64,000 nucleotides of DNA from contig LOEU01000025.1 of NCBI GenBank assembly GCA_001516025.1, forward strand, positions 1 to 64,000. The letters run 5' to 3'. The DNA is from a bacterium BRH_c32 (GTDB taxonomy: Bacteria; Bacteroidota; Ignavibacteria; Ignavibacteriales; Melioribacteraceae). Every line of letters starts with the position of its first letter. Position 1 is the first letter of the stretch. The notes under the pieces are model-generated. The model was not told the DNA's origin, made no database searches, and saw only the letters and a list, made by a program, of their open reading frames with translations. Below are positions 9,129-18,551 of this stretch, piece after piece. The translations under genes were made by a program, and so were the position numbers.

Positions 9129-10409
9129 TTGAAAGCAGCATTTTATACATTAGGGTGTAAACTGAATTATTCGGAAACATCCACAATCAGCAAGCAGTTT
9201 CTAAATAAAGGATTTGAAATTGTAGAAAGCGATAAACATGCAGATGTTTACGTGATTAATACATGCACGGTAACAGAGAATGCGGAAAAAGATTGCCGTC
9301 AAATTGTAAGGCGGGCATTAAAAAACAATCCGGATGCATTTGTCATTATTACTGGGTGTTATGCTCAGCTTAGACCTGAAGATTTGATAAAAATAGATGG
9401 TGTGGATGCAGTTCTTGGAAGCAATGAGAAATTTGAAATATTTCATTTGATTGATAATTTTCAAAAGAATGAATTATCATGTGTTTATGTCTCTCCAACT
9501 GAGGAGCTGGATAAATTTAATTCTGCTTTTAGTGTAGAAGAAGATTCACGCACTCGTGCATTTTTCAAAATTCAAGATGGATGCGATTACCCATGTACTT
9601 ATTGCACTATTCCAATGGCAAGAGGAAAAAGCAGGAGTTTAGAATCAAAACAAATTATAGAACAGTTTCGCTCTTTAGTTGAAAGTGGATTCAAGGAGAT
9701 AATCCTTACAGGGGTCAATGTTGGCGATTACGGAAAAGATTCAGATGTTAATTTTTATGAATTATTGAAGAAACTTGTAGAATTAGAAGGTGATTTTAGA
9801 ATAAGAATAAGCTCAATTGAACCTAATCTACTTACCGATGATATAATAGAGTTGGTAAGAGCAAATGATAAAATTTGTAATCATTTTCATATCCCTCTTC
9901 AAAGCGGAAGCAGTAAAATTCTGAAGTTGATGCAAAGAAGATATAATACTGAAGATTATGAAAAATTAATTTTCAAATTAACCGATAAAATAGCTAATTT
10001 GGGAATCGGTGTTGATGTGATTGTCGGATTCCCGGGCGAGACTGAAGAAGATTTTTTAGAAACGTATAATTTTTTAAACCGGCTTCCGGTTACTTATTTG
10101 CATGTTTTTACTTATTCGGAAAGACCCAATACTAAAGCGATTGACTTTGATGGAGTAGTGGAAATAAGAGAAAGAAAAAGAAGAAACAATATGCTGCGGA
10201 TATTGAGCGCAAAAAAGAAGTATGATTTTTATAGTAAGATGATTGGTAAAGATTTTAAGGCGCTTTTTGAATCTGAGAATAATGGTGTAATCAAAGGTTT
10301 TACTGAGAATTATATTCGAGTAGAAGCAAAGAATAATTCGGAATTTATTAATAATTTTGTGGAAGTAAAATTAAAGGAGGTTTATCAGGATATTTGTACT
10401 GTTCAATAA
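9129..10409 (+). CDS. mtaB: tRNA t6A37 methylthiotransferase MtaB (MiaB-like radical SAM)
   Basis: Radical-SAM enzyme that adds a methylthio group to N6-threonylcarbamoyladenosine at tRNA position 37. The N-terminal UPF0004 domain has its three cluster cysteines (LGCKLNY, NTCTVTE, TGCYAQ). The radical-SAM CxxxCxxC lies in QDGCDYPCTYCTIPMARGKSRS, an MtaB-type signature, and a C-terminal TRAM-like region follows. The 426-residue length fits. Start is TTG at 9129, giving the conserved KAAFYTLGCKLN beginning. No ATG is available at that point, and only a purine-rich stretch serves as ribosome-binding site. It begins a tightly spaced plus-strand run reaching 15954. Confidence 0.93.
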   Translation: MKAAFYTLGCKLNYSETSTISKQFLNKGFEIVESDKHADVYVINTCTVTENAEKDCRQIVRRALKNNPDAFVIITGCYAQLRPEDLIKIDGVDAVLGSNEKFEIFHLIDNFQKNELSCVYVSPTEELDKFNSAFSVEEDSRTRAFFKIQDGCDYPCTYCTIPMARGKSRSLESKQIIEQFRSLVESGFKEIILTGVNVGDYGKDSDVNFYELLKKLVELEGDFRIRISSIEPNLLTDDIIELVRANDKICNHFHIPLQSGSSKILKLMQRRYNTEDYEKLIFKLTDKIANLGIGVDVIVGFPGETEEDFLETYNFLNRLPVTYLHVFTYSERPNTKAIDFDGVVEIRERKRRNNMLRILSAKKKYDFYSKMIGKDFKALFESENNGVIKGFTENYIRVEAKNNSEFINNFVEVKLKEVYQDICTVQ

Positions 10410-10431
10410 TATTCTATTAAGGGAAATCAAT

Positions 10432-11145
10432 ATGAAAAACCTATCAATAATTTTATTACTATTGTTATGTTCTACTAAAATCAATTCACAGAGCTTGGCA
10501 ATTAATAACGAAACTGAAAATGTAAAATTAAAATCAGGTACATTCAATTTTCAATTAAATGAAAAAAAGAATGCAGGATTAGCAATTGCATATTCGTTTT
10601 TACTGCCGGGAATGGGTGAGCTATATGCTGATGGTTATGATTCAGGCATCTATTTTACAGTGGCAGATGGTGTTTTCTGGGGGGCATTAGCCGGACTTAA
10701 TATATATGGAAATTGGCAACAAGATAATTATAAATCGTTTGCACAATCTAACGGCGGTATTTCTAACTCAGGTAAAGATGAAGACTATTATGCTAATATT
10801 AGTTCCTATATAAGTATATATGAATTTAATAGAGGAAAGGAATTAAATAGAGAATTCGATCAAGTTTATGATGTAAAGACACATTTCTGGAATTGGGAAA
10901 CCAATAATGAAAGAAGAAAATATAGGGAGATGTGGTCTTCGAGTGAAAATGCTTATAATAGTATCCGCTTTGCTGTCGGCGCTTTGGTCTTAAATAGAAT
11001 TGTAAGTGCAATTAATGCAGTAAGACTTGTAAATAAATATAATAAAGGACTTGAAGAAAATTTAAGCTGGAATATTTCGGTGGGATTAGTAACCGATCCA
11101 AATTTGCCGAGCGGAATTTCTTTAAGTTTCGTTAAAACTTTTTAA
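10432..11145 (+). CDS. Exported hypothetical protein, DUF5683-like
   Basis: A 237-residue protein with a clear signal peptide (MKNLSIILLLLLCSTKINSQ). One hydrophobic, glycine-rich section follows, containing AIAYSFLLPGMGELYADGYDSG. That PGxGxxY pattern is like that of small exported DUF5683-type proteins of Bacteroidota. The rest has alternating aromatic and polar residues compatible with a periplasmic or membrane-associated protein. I recognise no catalytic motif. Its stop overlaps the truA start (TAATG), so it is probably co-translated with truA, but nothing suggests a shared function. Confidence 0.75.
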   Translation: MKNLSIILLLLLCSTKINSQSLAINNETENVKLKSGTFNFQLNEKKNAGLAIAYSFLLPGMGELYADGYDSGIYFTVADGVFWGALAGLNIYGNWQQDNYKSFAQSNGGISNSGKDEDYYANISSYISIYEFNRGKELNREFDQVYDVKTHFWNWETNNERRKYREMWSSSENAYNSIRFAVGALVLNRIVSAINAVRLVNKYNKGLEENLSWNISVGLVTDPNLPSGISLSFVKTF

Positions 11146-11879
11146 TGAATAATTACAAGCTCACCATCCAATATGAAGGTACAAATTATTGCGGATGGCA
11201 ATCTCAATTAAATGCTAAATCAATTCAATCAGAGATTACCGCAGCTATAAAAACAATATTAAAAAATGATGTTAATTTAATTGGTTCAGGAAGGACTGAT
11301 ACCGGAGTGCATGCTCTCGGACAGGTTGCTAATTTTAAAATTGAAAATAAATTAGACCAAGAAAAATTCCGCTATTCATTAAATTGCATTTTACCCGATG
11401 ATATTTCTATCGTAAATATTGATGAAATCGATGAAAATTTTCACTCTCGTTTTGATGCCAAATTAAGAACATACCTATATATAATAAGTAAAATAAAAAG
11501 CCCCTTCTATAAAAATTATTCTTACAATTATCCCTTCCACACAAAATTATCAATAGCAGTACTTAACAAATTATCAAAAGAATTAATTGGTGAAAAAGAT
11601 TTTTCATCTTTTTCTCGTAAGAATCCCGATTTAAATAATTATAATTGTACAATTAAGAAAGCATATTGGAAAGAGAACAGGGAATTTATTTATTTTGTTA
11701 TCTCTGCAAATCGGTTTTTGCATGGTATGGTAAGAGCAATTACAGGGACACTTCTGGAAATAAATAAATCCGGTGGAGATTGTATCGAATTATCCAATAT
11801 AATTTCGCATAAGGATAGAACAAAAGCAGGGGAATCAATCCCCGCAAAAGGATTATTTTTATATAAAGTGGAGTATTAA
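11145..11879 (+). CDS. truA: tRNA pseudouridine(38-40) synthase
   Basis: Converts uridines 38-40 of the tRNA anticodon arm to pseudouridine. The catalytic aspartate is Asp52 in GSGRTDTGVHALGQVANF. Further TruA elements are YEGTNYCGWQSQ at the N-terminus and SANRFLHGMVRAITGTLLEI near the C-terminus. At 244 residues it is of normal length. The ATG shares one base with the preceding stop. Confidence 0.95.
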   Translation: MNNYKLTIQYEGTNYCGWQSQLNAKSIQSEITAAIKTILKNDVNLIGSGRTDTGVHALGQVANFKIENKLDQEKFRYSLNCILPDDISIVNIDEIDENFHSRFDAKLRTYLYIISKIKSPFYKNYSYNYPFHTKLSIAVLNKLSKELIGEKDFSSFSRKNPDLNNYNCTIKKAYWKENREFIYFVISANRFLHGMVRAITGTLLEINKSGGDCIELSNIISHKDRTKAGESIPAKGLFLYKVEY

Positions 11880-11880
11880 T

Positions 11881-12636
11881 ATGATAAATTTAGAAAACAA
11901 GGTAACTTTAATTACCGGTGGTTCAAGAGGTATTGGAGCTTCTTGCGTTAATCTATTTGCAGAAGCGGGTTCTGATATTGTATTTACATATATAAGCGCA
12001 AAAGCAGAAGCAGATAAACTTGTGGAAAAATGGAAAAGTAAAGTAAAGATAAAAGCTATTAGAGTAGATATGGAATCGGAAGAAGAGATTAATAGTTGTG
12101 CTTCAGATGCAATTAAAGAGTTTGGGAAGATTGATGTCCTGGTTCATAATGCCGGAATTTGGAATGACGGTGATATGGAGAAAATGACATTAGAACATTG
12201 GGAAAAATTATTAAGAATAAATCTCACTTCAAATTTCTTATTCGTAAAAGCTGTAATGCCTTCGATGAAGGAATATAAATTCGGACGAATAATTAATATA
12301 TCTTCTACTGCCGGGCAGAGAGGAGAAGCATTTCATTCTCATTATGCTGCTTCAAAAGGGGGAATGATCTCATTCACAAAATCTTTAGCAGTAGAATTAG
12401 CCCCTTATAATATCACGGTAAATTCAGTAGCTCCGGGATGGGTAGTTACAGATATGAATGATGGTGTTTTTTCGGACAAAGAATTAGTAAAAAAAATTAT
12501 TGATGGTATTCCGGTAGGAAGAATTGCCACAGCTGAAGATATAGCCGGACCGACTTTATTTTTAGCAAGCGAAATGGCGCGCCATATCACAGGAGAAATC
12601 CTTAACGTTAATGGCGGTAGCGTACTCTGTGGATAA
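11881..12636 (+). CDS. SDR-family oxidoreductase (FabG-like)
   Basis: Classical short-chain dehydrogenase/reductase of 251 residues. The nucleotide-binding TGGSRGIG is at 12-19, NAG lies in VLVHNAGIW, and the catalytic Ser142, Tyr155 and Lys159 are in place (INISSTAG, HYAASKGG). The C-terminus ends in the FabG-like ITGEILNVNGG. It resembles 3-oxoacyl-ACP reductases, but SDR substrates cannot be read from motifs. No fatty-acid synthesis genes adjoin, and only a crotonase lies further down the run. It begins 1 nt after truA and its end overlaps the next gene by 26 nt. Confidence 0.88.
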   Translation: MINLENKVTLITGGSRGIGASCVNLFAEAGSDIVFTYISAKAEADKLVEKWKSKVKIKAIRVDMESEEEINSCASDAIKEFGKIDVLVHNAGIWNDGDMEKMTLEHWEKLLRINLTSNFLFVKAVMPSMKEYKFGRIINISSTAGQRGEAFHSHYAASKGGMISFTKSLAVELAPYNITVNSVAPGWVVTDMNDGVFSDKELVKKIIDGIPVGRIATAEDIAGPTLFLASEMARHITGEILNVNGGSVLCG

Positions 12637-13084
12637 TCTAAAAAAGTATAATTTTGAAAAAAGCGTTATACTGAATGCAAAGACAGATGATCTGTTTAGC
12701 TTTCATTTAGATACGAATAATATTAAGAAGGTGAATCCTTTTTATATTAATATCAAGTCTTTACAAATTTCGGATAATCCACTTAAAAAAAATTCCGAAA
12801 TTAAAATAGTGATTAGTATACTTGGAATTGATGTTCAATGGGAGTTATTCGTTGAAGAATGTATAGAAAATAAACTAATATTAGATACTCGACGAAAAGG
12901 CATGTTTAAGTATTGGAAACATTATCATATTTTTGAGCAAAAGGATTCTTCTGTTTTGATGACAGATAGAATTGAATTTATTCCAATTGGAGGAAGCATA
13001 TTTTATCCATTTTTTTATTTTCAATTATATATGATGTTCAGTGATCGTCATAGAAAAATGAGAAGGATATTTAATAAGAAATGA
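12611..13084 (+). CDS. SRPBCC/START-like hypothetical protein
   Basis: A 157-residue protein with an overall pattern like SRPBCC lipid/cyclase-fold proteins: an FEKSVILNAKTDDLFSFH opening, a central strand-rich core and a C-terminal long helix (FYFQLYMMFSDRHRKMRRIF). No catalytic residues are evident. The first ATG lies inside the SDR gene, a 26-nt overlap. A GTG at 12629 would still overlap and may be the true start. Its own stop overlaps the next gene as ATGA. The function is unknown; ligand binding at the membrane is one possibility. Confidence 0.72.
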   Translation: MAVAYSVDNLKKYNFEKSVILNAKTDDLFSFHLDTNNIKKVNPFYINIKSLQISDNPLKKNSEIKIVISILGIDVQWELFVEECIENKLILDTRRKGMFKYWKHYHIFEQKDSSVLMTDRIEFIPIGGSIFYPFFYFQLYMMFSDRHRKMRRIFNKK

Positions 13085-13518
13085 TCGATTTACATCCATT
13101 AGTTACTCATTTCCCGATAGTACTTTTTTTTGTTTATGCTATCTTTGAAATAATGGCGAAATATAAGCCGGAGTATGATAAATTAACATTTGGTTTTCTA
13201 ATAGCGGGATTGGTTTTTGCGTTATTAAGTGTTCTTACTGGTAATTTAGCTCATCAAATTTATCAAGAAAATACAATCGGAGGCGGAGTAGGGATTGCCG
13301 AAGCGATAGAAATACATGAAAATCTTGCAACTTATACTTTATTCTATTATTTAGGTGTATTAGTTCTAAAATTTTATTTCGCAGTTAAGAAAAAGATAGA
13401 AAAAAAATTTCGTCTCTTGATTATAATATTAGCAATACTAGGCTTAATATTAGTTGTTTATACCGGGTTATATGGAGGGATATTAGTATTTCAGAATGGT
13501 ATAGGAGTATCTTTATAA
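13081..13518 (+). CDS. DUF2231-like integral membrane protein
   Basis: A 145-residue protein with four predicted membrane segments (about 10-27, 38-57, 85-103 and 110-130). The N-terminus MIDLHPLVTHFPIVLFF is the DUF2231 signature with its conserved histidines, and a further His lies in IHENLATYT. The family is linked to redox or haem-like roles in other bacteria but is not functionally settled. It is joined to the preceding gene by an ATGA overlap. Confidence 0.85.
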   Translation: MIDLHPLVTHFPIVLFFVYAIFEIMAKYKPEYDKLTFGFLIAGLVFALLSVLTGNLAHQIYQENTIGGGVGIAEAIEIHENLATYTLFYYLGVLVLKFYFAVKKKIEKKFRLLIIILAILGLILVVYTGLYGGILVFQNGIGVSL

Positions 13519-13528
13519 ATTAATTATT

Positions 13529-14125
13529 ATGAATAAAAGAAATCTTTTCTTGTTAATATTTTTTATCAGCATTTCAGTTTCAGGGCAGACTCTTTATAAG
13601 TTTGGAGATGCGAAAGGTCTTTTCATGTCGGTTGGAGTTGGACCTCGATTCCCAATAAATCAATTTGCAAAGAGTCAAAATCTTGGAGTAGGTTTTGATG
13701 TTACCTTCTCATATACCGATAATGCTATTTTACCAATATTTTTTTATACTGGGATTGGATTTCAACATAATCCGGGCAAACAAGATTTTTATAAAAAGTC
13801 TGATTATTCATCTTTATCCACAAATCTCTTATTCGTTAATTCAGGGGTAAGGTATTATTTCTCGCCATTACTAGAGCAAGTAATATTGCTAATGCCGATA
13901 GTAGATGTAGGAGTCAATTTCGGATTGTTTGAAAAATTACATCAATTTAAATTGGAGCGCAATAAAGCTAATTATGTGGAAGAAGTTTTTAAGGGTGGAG
14001 CACATGTTGGTGTGGGTTTTTCAATGTTTATTCTTGATGTTATAGCATACTATAATTACTATCCAAATAATGAATATATCTCATTTAGCTTGAAAGCTAA
14101 TATTCCAATTTTTATAAAAATGTAG
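13529..14125 (+). CDS. Small outer-membrane beta-barrel-like protein
   Basis: A 198-residue secreted protein with a signal peptide (MNKRNLFLLIFFISISVSGQ), then alternating glycine/aromatic strands such as GLFMSVGVGPRFPINQF, FFYTGIGFQHNP and GGAHVGVGFSMFILDV. This pattern suits a small outer-membrane barrel. No specific family was recognised. It sits 10 nt after the DUF2231 gene and 8 nt before the crotonase. Confidence 0.72.
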   Translation: MNKRNLFLLIFFISISVSGQTLYKFGDAKGLFMSVGVGPRFPINQFAKSQNLGVGFDVTFSYTDNAILPIFFYTGIGFQHNPGKQDFYKKSDYSSLSTNLLFVNSGVRYYFSPLLEQVILLMPIVDVGVNFGLFEKLHQFKLERNKANYVEEVFKGGAHVGVGFSMFILDVIAYYNYYPNNEYISFSLKANIPIFIKM

Positions 14126-14133
14126 GATATAAA

Positions 14134-14913
14134 ATGTTTAATAATATTTTAACAGAAGAAAAAGAAAATATTTTAATAATAACTATTAATCGGCCCGAAA
14201 AATTAAATGCTTTAAATGAGGGACTGCTAAAAGAATTATCTATGGTTTTTTCAAATGCAAATGTAAATGAAAATGTCCATGCTGTTATTATAACAGGAGC
14301 CGGAGAAAAAGCTTTTGTTGCGGGAGCTGATATAAATGAACTAAATAAGTTAGAACCGGTAAAAGCAAAAGATTTTGCCGAATTCGGTCAAAAAGTTTTT
14401 GGACAGATTAGTGAACTTAACAAACCGGTTATTGCCGCTGTAAATGGTTTTGCTCTGGGTGGCGGATGTGAATTAGCAATGGCTTGCCACATAAGATTAG
14501 TTTCGGAGAATGCAAAATTTGGTCAGCCAGAAGTGAATCTTGGCATTATTCCGGGATATGGTGGAACTCAAAGGCTCCCAAAACTAATCGGATTAGGAAG
14601 GGCTATGGAATTAATTCTTTCAGGTGATTTGATAGATGCAAATGAGGCTTATAGAATTGGACTTGCAAATAAAATATATTCTTCTGCTGAACTTTTTGAG
14701 AAAGCAGTGGAACTTGCTAAAAAAATAGTATCTAAAGGAAGGATAGCAGTATCTTTATCAATAAATGCTATTAATGCCAGCTTGAATTTAAGTGAAACTG
14801 AAGGTATGAAATATGAAGCTGCTAATTTCGCACTCACCACATCTACAAAAGATTTCAAAGAAGGGACATCTGCATTTTTAGAAAAACGAATAGCTGAATT
14901 CAAAGGGGAATAA
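14134..14913 (+). CDS. Enoyl-CoA hydratase/crotonase family
   Basis: A 259-residue crotonase-fold enzyme that would hydrate short 2-enoyl-CoA such as crotonyl-CoA. The oxyanion-hole segments are present (AFVAGADINEL, NGFALGGGCELAMAC). The two glutamates used by hydratases are in GGGCELAMA and FGQPEVNLGIIPGYGGTQRL. Its sequence is most like bacterial 3-hydroxybutyryl-CoA dehydratases. No thiolase or acyl-CoA dehydrogenase lies nearby, so the pathway (fatty-acid breakdown or butyrate-type) is not established. Confidence 0.9.
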   Translation: MFNNILTEEKENILIITINRPEKLNALNEGLLKELSMVFSNANVNENVHAVIITGAGEKAFVAGADINELNKLEPVKAKDFAEFGQKVFGQISELNKPVIAAVNGFALGGGCELAMACHIRLVSENAKFGQPEVNLGIIPGYGGTQRLPKLIGLGRAMELILSGDLIDANEAYRIGLANKIYSSAELFEKAVELAKKIVSKGRIAVSLSINAINASLNLSETEGMKYEAANFALTTSTKDFKEGTSAFLEKRIAEFKGE

Positions 14914-14925
14914 TTTAAAACACAG

Positions 14926-15954
14926 ATGAATCTAATCATTAAAAGAAGAATTATTCTTTACCTTTTGCTTTTTTCTGTTTTACTTCTATTAGGATATTTA
15001 ATAGTATCAGTTACATTTAAGAAACAAGTACCTCAAAATAGAGATCAAGAGAGAGAACTTTCTGTAATAGAAATAGATTCGATACTAAAGTCAGTATTAG
15101 TTGACTATGCAATTCCCACCGAATGGGTTCAGCAAAAGAAAACAAAAGTTAAAGGGGAAGATTCACTTAATTATTATTATATAATAAATCTCTCTTCTGA
15201 TATTTCTATTCCGATGCTAATTAAAGATCTAAAACGAGTTTATGATAAAGACCGCACAGGTATGGTTTGTAAAGAAACTATATTTAGAAATGATACTGAA
15301 ATAAAGGTTTTTTCTAGTGAGTTCTTAAAGCTAAAAGCTGAATTAATCCCCACAAAAGATATTGAAAGAGATAGAAACAAATTGGGATTCATTATTCATG
15401 ATTCGTATAAACTAACCCAAGACGATTTAGCATATTTATTAGAACTCCCTTATTCGGTTACATTCGCCTTATATCCTGATAAAGAATTTTTATCTTTAAG
15501 AGATAGCATCGTAAAGTATGGTAAAAACTATATAGTATTGATTAATGATGAAATTGTGAATAAAGAATTTAAGTTAAGTCCTGACTATGGAAAGGATATA
15601 TTAAAGAAATCAATTGCGGTGATATTATCCAAGTTTAATAGTGCAGCGGGTTTTGTAGTAAGCACAAACTCCGATATATATGAATCGACTGCAATCAATT
15701 TTGTAAGAGATGAATTTAAGAAGAGAAAAATTATTCTCTATACGGAAAAAGATTTTATATCATTCGATGAAAATGAAATTGGAGAGATAAGATCAATTAT
15801 AAAATTTCATGCAGAGAATCTTGTTGAAAAAAGATTTAAAACATTTTGGATATCGTTTGAGAATTTTAAAGAGATTCAAAATAATTTAGCAGATTTAAGA
15901 AAAAGGGGGACAAGAATAATCCCATTCTCACAAAGAATTAACGACCCTTCCTGA
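14926..15954 (+). CDS. Membrane-anchored protein, divergent polysaccharide-deacetylase-like
   Basis: A 342-residue protein with one N-terminal membrane anchor (about residues 8-29) and an extracytoplasmic region. From about 145 the order of segments recalls divergent polysaccharide deacetylases (YibQ/DUF610 type): KLGFIIHDSYKLTQDDLAYL, then YSVTFALYPDKEF, GFVVSTNSDIYES and RKIILYTEKDF. The usual metal-binding histidine/aspartate set is not clearly retained, so it may be a non-catalytic relative. The assignment is by pattern only. Its last 27 nt overlap the end of the convergent M16 gene. Confidence 0.6.
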   Translation: MNLIIKRRIILYLLLFSVLLLLGYLIVSVTFKKQVPQNRDQERELSVIEIDSILKSVLVDYAIPTEWVQQKKTKVKGEDSLNYYYIINLSSDISIPMLIKDLKRVYDKDRTGMVCKETIFRNDTEIKVFSSEFLKLKAELIPTKDIERDRNKLGFIIHDSYKLTQDDLAYLLELPYSVTFALYPDKEFLSLRDSIVKYGKNYIVLINDEIVNKEFKLSPDYGKDILKKSIAVILSKFNSAAGFVVSTNSDIYESTAINFVRDEFKKRKIILYTEKDFISFDENEIGEIRSIIKFHAENLVEKRFKTFWISFENFKEIQNNLADLRKRGTRIIPFSQRINDPS

Positions 15955-17286
15955 TTTGTCTATTTCAAATATCTCTTCATCCAGATTTAAATCAAAATAT
16001 TTATCTTTATCGCCAGTCAAAAAGAAAATATAATTCTCTTTGATAAATAATCTTGAAGCTAATTTTTGGACATCTTCCAGCGTTACAGATTTTATGTTCG
16101 CTGTGTAATTATTATAATAATCAAAACCTAATCCCATTATTTCCAAATGATTAATTGTGGAATTCAGACTAAGTATAGACTCAAATCTTAGAGGAAGTTT
16201 GTTGATTAATTTTGATTTTGCATAGTTGAGTTCTTCTTCAGTAATGTTTTTTCTGACATCGTCCATTACTGTTTTAATAAGCTCTATTGCTTTAAAAGAA
16301 TTTACTAAATCAACAGAAGTGCCAATAAGAAAAGCTGAAATATTTCTCATAATTTCGAAATGAGAATAGGCACCATAAGTAATACCTTCTTTTTCACGAA
16401 GCACCTGATTTAATCTACTCGAAATATCACCGCCAAAAATTATATTTAGCAAAATTGCCGGATAATTATTCAAATCAATATTAGGAGTTAAAATCCCTAC
16501 TCTAATTTCAGATTGTACACTACCCGGCAAGTTTAAAAAATACGTGCCTGATAATGAAGGAGATAAATCTAAATTTGGTTTAAAAATAGTATTGGAATTA
16601 TTCTTCCAATCGCCAATATATTTTTCAACTAAGTTAAGTAATGGTTCATTTTCTATATTACCGACAACTGATATTATTGTATCATTAGGAGTATAGAAAT
16701 TGGTATAGTGTTCTTTCAGATGCTCTAAAGTGATATTATTTAATGAATCTAAGTTACCAAAAATGTCTATTCCGTAATTATTATCTCCAAACATTAATTT
16801 CTTGAAACTATCTTCGGCTATAAAATCAGGATAGGCCTGAACTAATTTCAATGTGTTTATTAGTGTTTCCTTTTCTCTCTCAAAATCAGTTAAATAAAAA
16901 TGAGGGTTCTTAATAATTTCAGAGAGTAAATAAAGAGACTGCTCAAAATTTTCAGAAAGCGAAGTGAAAGAAAAAAATATATTTTCATTATCACAGTTGA
17001 TCCCAAGATGTGTACCTAGAAAAGAGATTTCCTGATTTAGCTCTAAAGAATTATATTTACCCGCTCCCTCATCTATCATTCTTGTGGTAAGTAATGCAGT
17101 CCCATTCAATTCGGGCAGATCATAAATTGAACCTTTCTTAATTGTTAAACGGAAGTTAATTAATGGTGCTGTCGGTTTATAAGATGAGATGATTTTAATT
17201 CCATTAGAAGATGAAGCAATTTTTAACTCAGGAAATTTAAATGCAATTTCACCATTTACAATAGGGGCACTAGTTCTATTAATCAT
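15928..17286 (-). CDS. M16-family peptidase-like subunit, non-catalytic
   Basis: A 452-residue M16-fold protein with the family's N-terminal half (about 20-230) and C-terminal half. At the place where active members have HxxEH, it reads LLTTRMIDEGAGKYN, so the zinc site is missing. It keeps the C-terminal arginine/tyrosine substrate-binding region (SRLNQVLREKEGITYGAYSHF). This is the usual design of the partner subunit in bacterial M16 pairs. Its ATG overlaps the stop of the active partner by 8 nt (ATGATTAA), favouring 1:1 production. It probably acts in peptide processing with that partner. Confidence 0.9.
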   Translation of the reverse strand: MINRTSAPIVNGEIAFKFPELKIASSSNGIKIISSYKPTAPLINFRLTIKKGSIYDLPELNGTALLTTRMIDEGAGKYNSLELNQEISFLGTHLGINCDNENIFFSFTSLSENFEQSLYLLSEIIKNPHFYLTDFEREKETLINTLKLVQAYPDFIAEDSFKKLMFGDNNYGIDIFGNLDSLNNITLEHLKEHYTNFYTPNDTIISVVGNIENEPLLNLVEKYIGDWKNNSNTIFKPNLDLSPSLSGTYFLNLPGSVQSEIRVGILTPNIDLNNYPAILLNIIFGGDISSRLNQVLREKEGITYGAYSHFEIMRNISAFLIGTSVDLVNSFKAIELIKTVMDDVRKNITEEELNYAKSKLINKLPLRFESILSLNSTINHLEIMGLGFDYYNNYTANIKSVTLEDVQKLASRLFIKENYIFFLTGDKDKYFDLNLDEEIFEIDKSGRVVNSL

Positions 17287-18550
17287 TTTTAGGGAGTACT
17301 CTTAATTCAACGAAATTATTAGTTAAATATTTCTTGGCAATATTTTTCAATGATTCAGTAGTAACTTTATTAAACCGTTCATAATCCTGTAAGAACCAAT
17401 TAGGTTCATTTACGTAATACTTATATGAGCTTAGTAAATCTGCCCGTGTTGAAATCTTTTCGATAGAATGAACGAACTCAAATTTAAAATTATTTATTGC
17501 AGTTCTAATCTCATTCTCAAGATTATTATTAGATGAAATTAGATTTTCAATTTTATCAAAGATAGCTTTTTTAATTCGTTCAATATCTTCGATTCTTTTT
17601 GGAGTAGCACTAATTAGAAATGAACCATCATATTTCGATAAGTCATTTTGAGCAGATACTCTTTGGCATAGCTGTGTATCATAAACTAATTGTTTTGTTA
17701 ATAGACTATTCTTGTTCCCCGAAAGAATAAAAGCTAAAGTATGGAGATCAACTTCATCTTCATGAAATATTTTATTGGTTCTCCAGCCGAAATAAATTTG
17801 AGGAATGTTTACTTTATCAAAATGCTCTAGATATTTATTCCCTTCTAATTGAGACAGTAAATCAAAATTATCTTCGATAAGAGTTTTTCCATCTTTAATA
17901 TCAGCAAAATATTTTTGAATCAGTTCAAGTGTACTCTCATAATTAATATCTCCTGCGACAGTAAGAATAGCATTTGAAGGAGAATAATAATTCTTAAAAT
18001 AACTATAAGCATCCTCAAGAGAGAATTTTTTTATATCCTCTAAATATCCGATAACAGGAGAATGATGTGGATGACCTAAAGGATATAAAAGTGAATTTAA
18101 TTTTTCGTTTACTAATCCATAAGGTTGATTATCATAATGCTCAAGTCGTTCATTTATTACAACCGATTTCTGATTCTCAAGTTTTTCTTCATTTAGGGCT
18201 TCCAATAAAAATCCCATTCTATCGGACTCCAGCCAAAGAGCTAATTCGAGTTGATTGGAAGGAATAGATTCGTAATAGTTTGTCCTGTCTCGCGAAGTGG
18301 AACCATTAGCAGAACCACCGGCTTCCTGAATAAATCTGAAATGTGCTTCTTTAGGAATATTTTGAGAACCTTGAAACATAAGGTGCTCAAATAAATGGGC
18401 ATAACCGGTCTTGCCGGTTTTATCATTTGCAGCGCCAACCTTATACCATAAATTAACTGCCGTTACTGGAACCGACGAATCTTTATGCAGAACAATTTCA
18501 AGTCCATTTCCTAACTTATGTGAACGACTTTCTATATCCAATGTTTTCAT
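17279..18550 (-). CDS. M16-family zinc metallopeptidase, catalytic subunit
   Basis: A 423-residue insulinase-type peptidase. The inverted zinc motif is His52-x-x-Glu55-His56 in YAHLFEHLMFQGS, and a downstream glutamate in VVINERLE (about 134) is correctly spaced to be the third ligand. The GGSANGSTSRDRTNYYE segment is also typical. It has no evident signal peptide, so a cytosolic or lipid-independent location is likely. Its start lies 1 nt after the stop of the phosphodiesterase gene, and it overlaps the inactive partner by 8 nt, forming a three-gene minus-strand operon. Confidence 0.93.
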   Translation of the reverse strand: MKTLDIESRSHKLGNGLEIVLHKDSSVPVTAVNLWYKVGAANDKTGKTGYAHLFEHLMFQGSQNIPKEAHFRFIQEAGGSANGSTSRDRTNYYESIPSNQLELALWLESDRMGFLLEALNEEKLENQKSVVINERLEHYDNQPYGLVNEKLNSLLYPLGHPHHSPVIGYLEDIKKFSLEDAYSYFKNYYSPSNAILTVAGDINYESTLELIQKYFADIKDGKTLIEDNFDLLSQLEGNKYLEHFDKVNIPQIYFGWRTNKIFHEDEVDLHTLAFILSGNKNSLLTKQLVYDTQLCQRVSAQNDLSKYDGSFLISATPKRIEDIERIKKAIFDKIENLISSNNNLENEIRTAINNFKFEFVHSIEKISTRADLLSSYKYYVNEPNWFLQDYERFNKVTTESLKNIAKKYLTNNFVELRVLPKND

Positions 18551-18551
18551 A

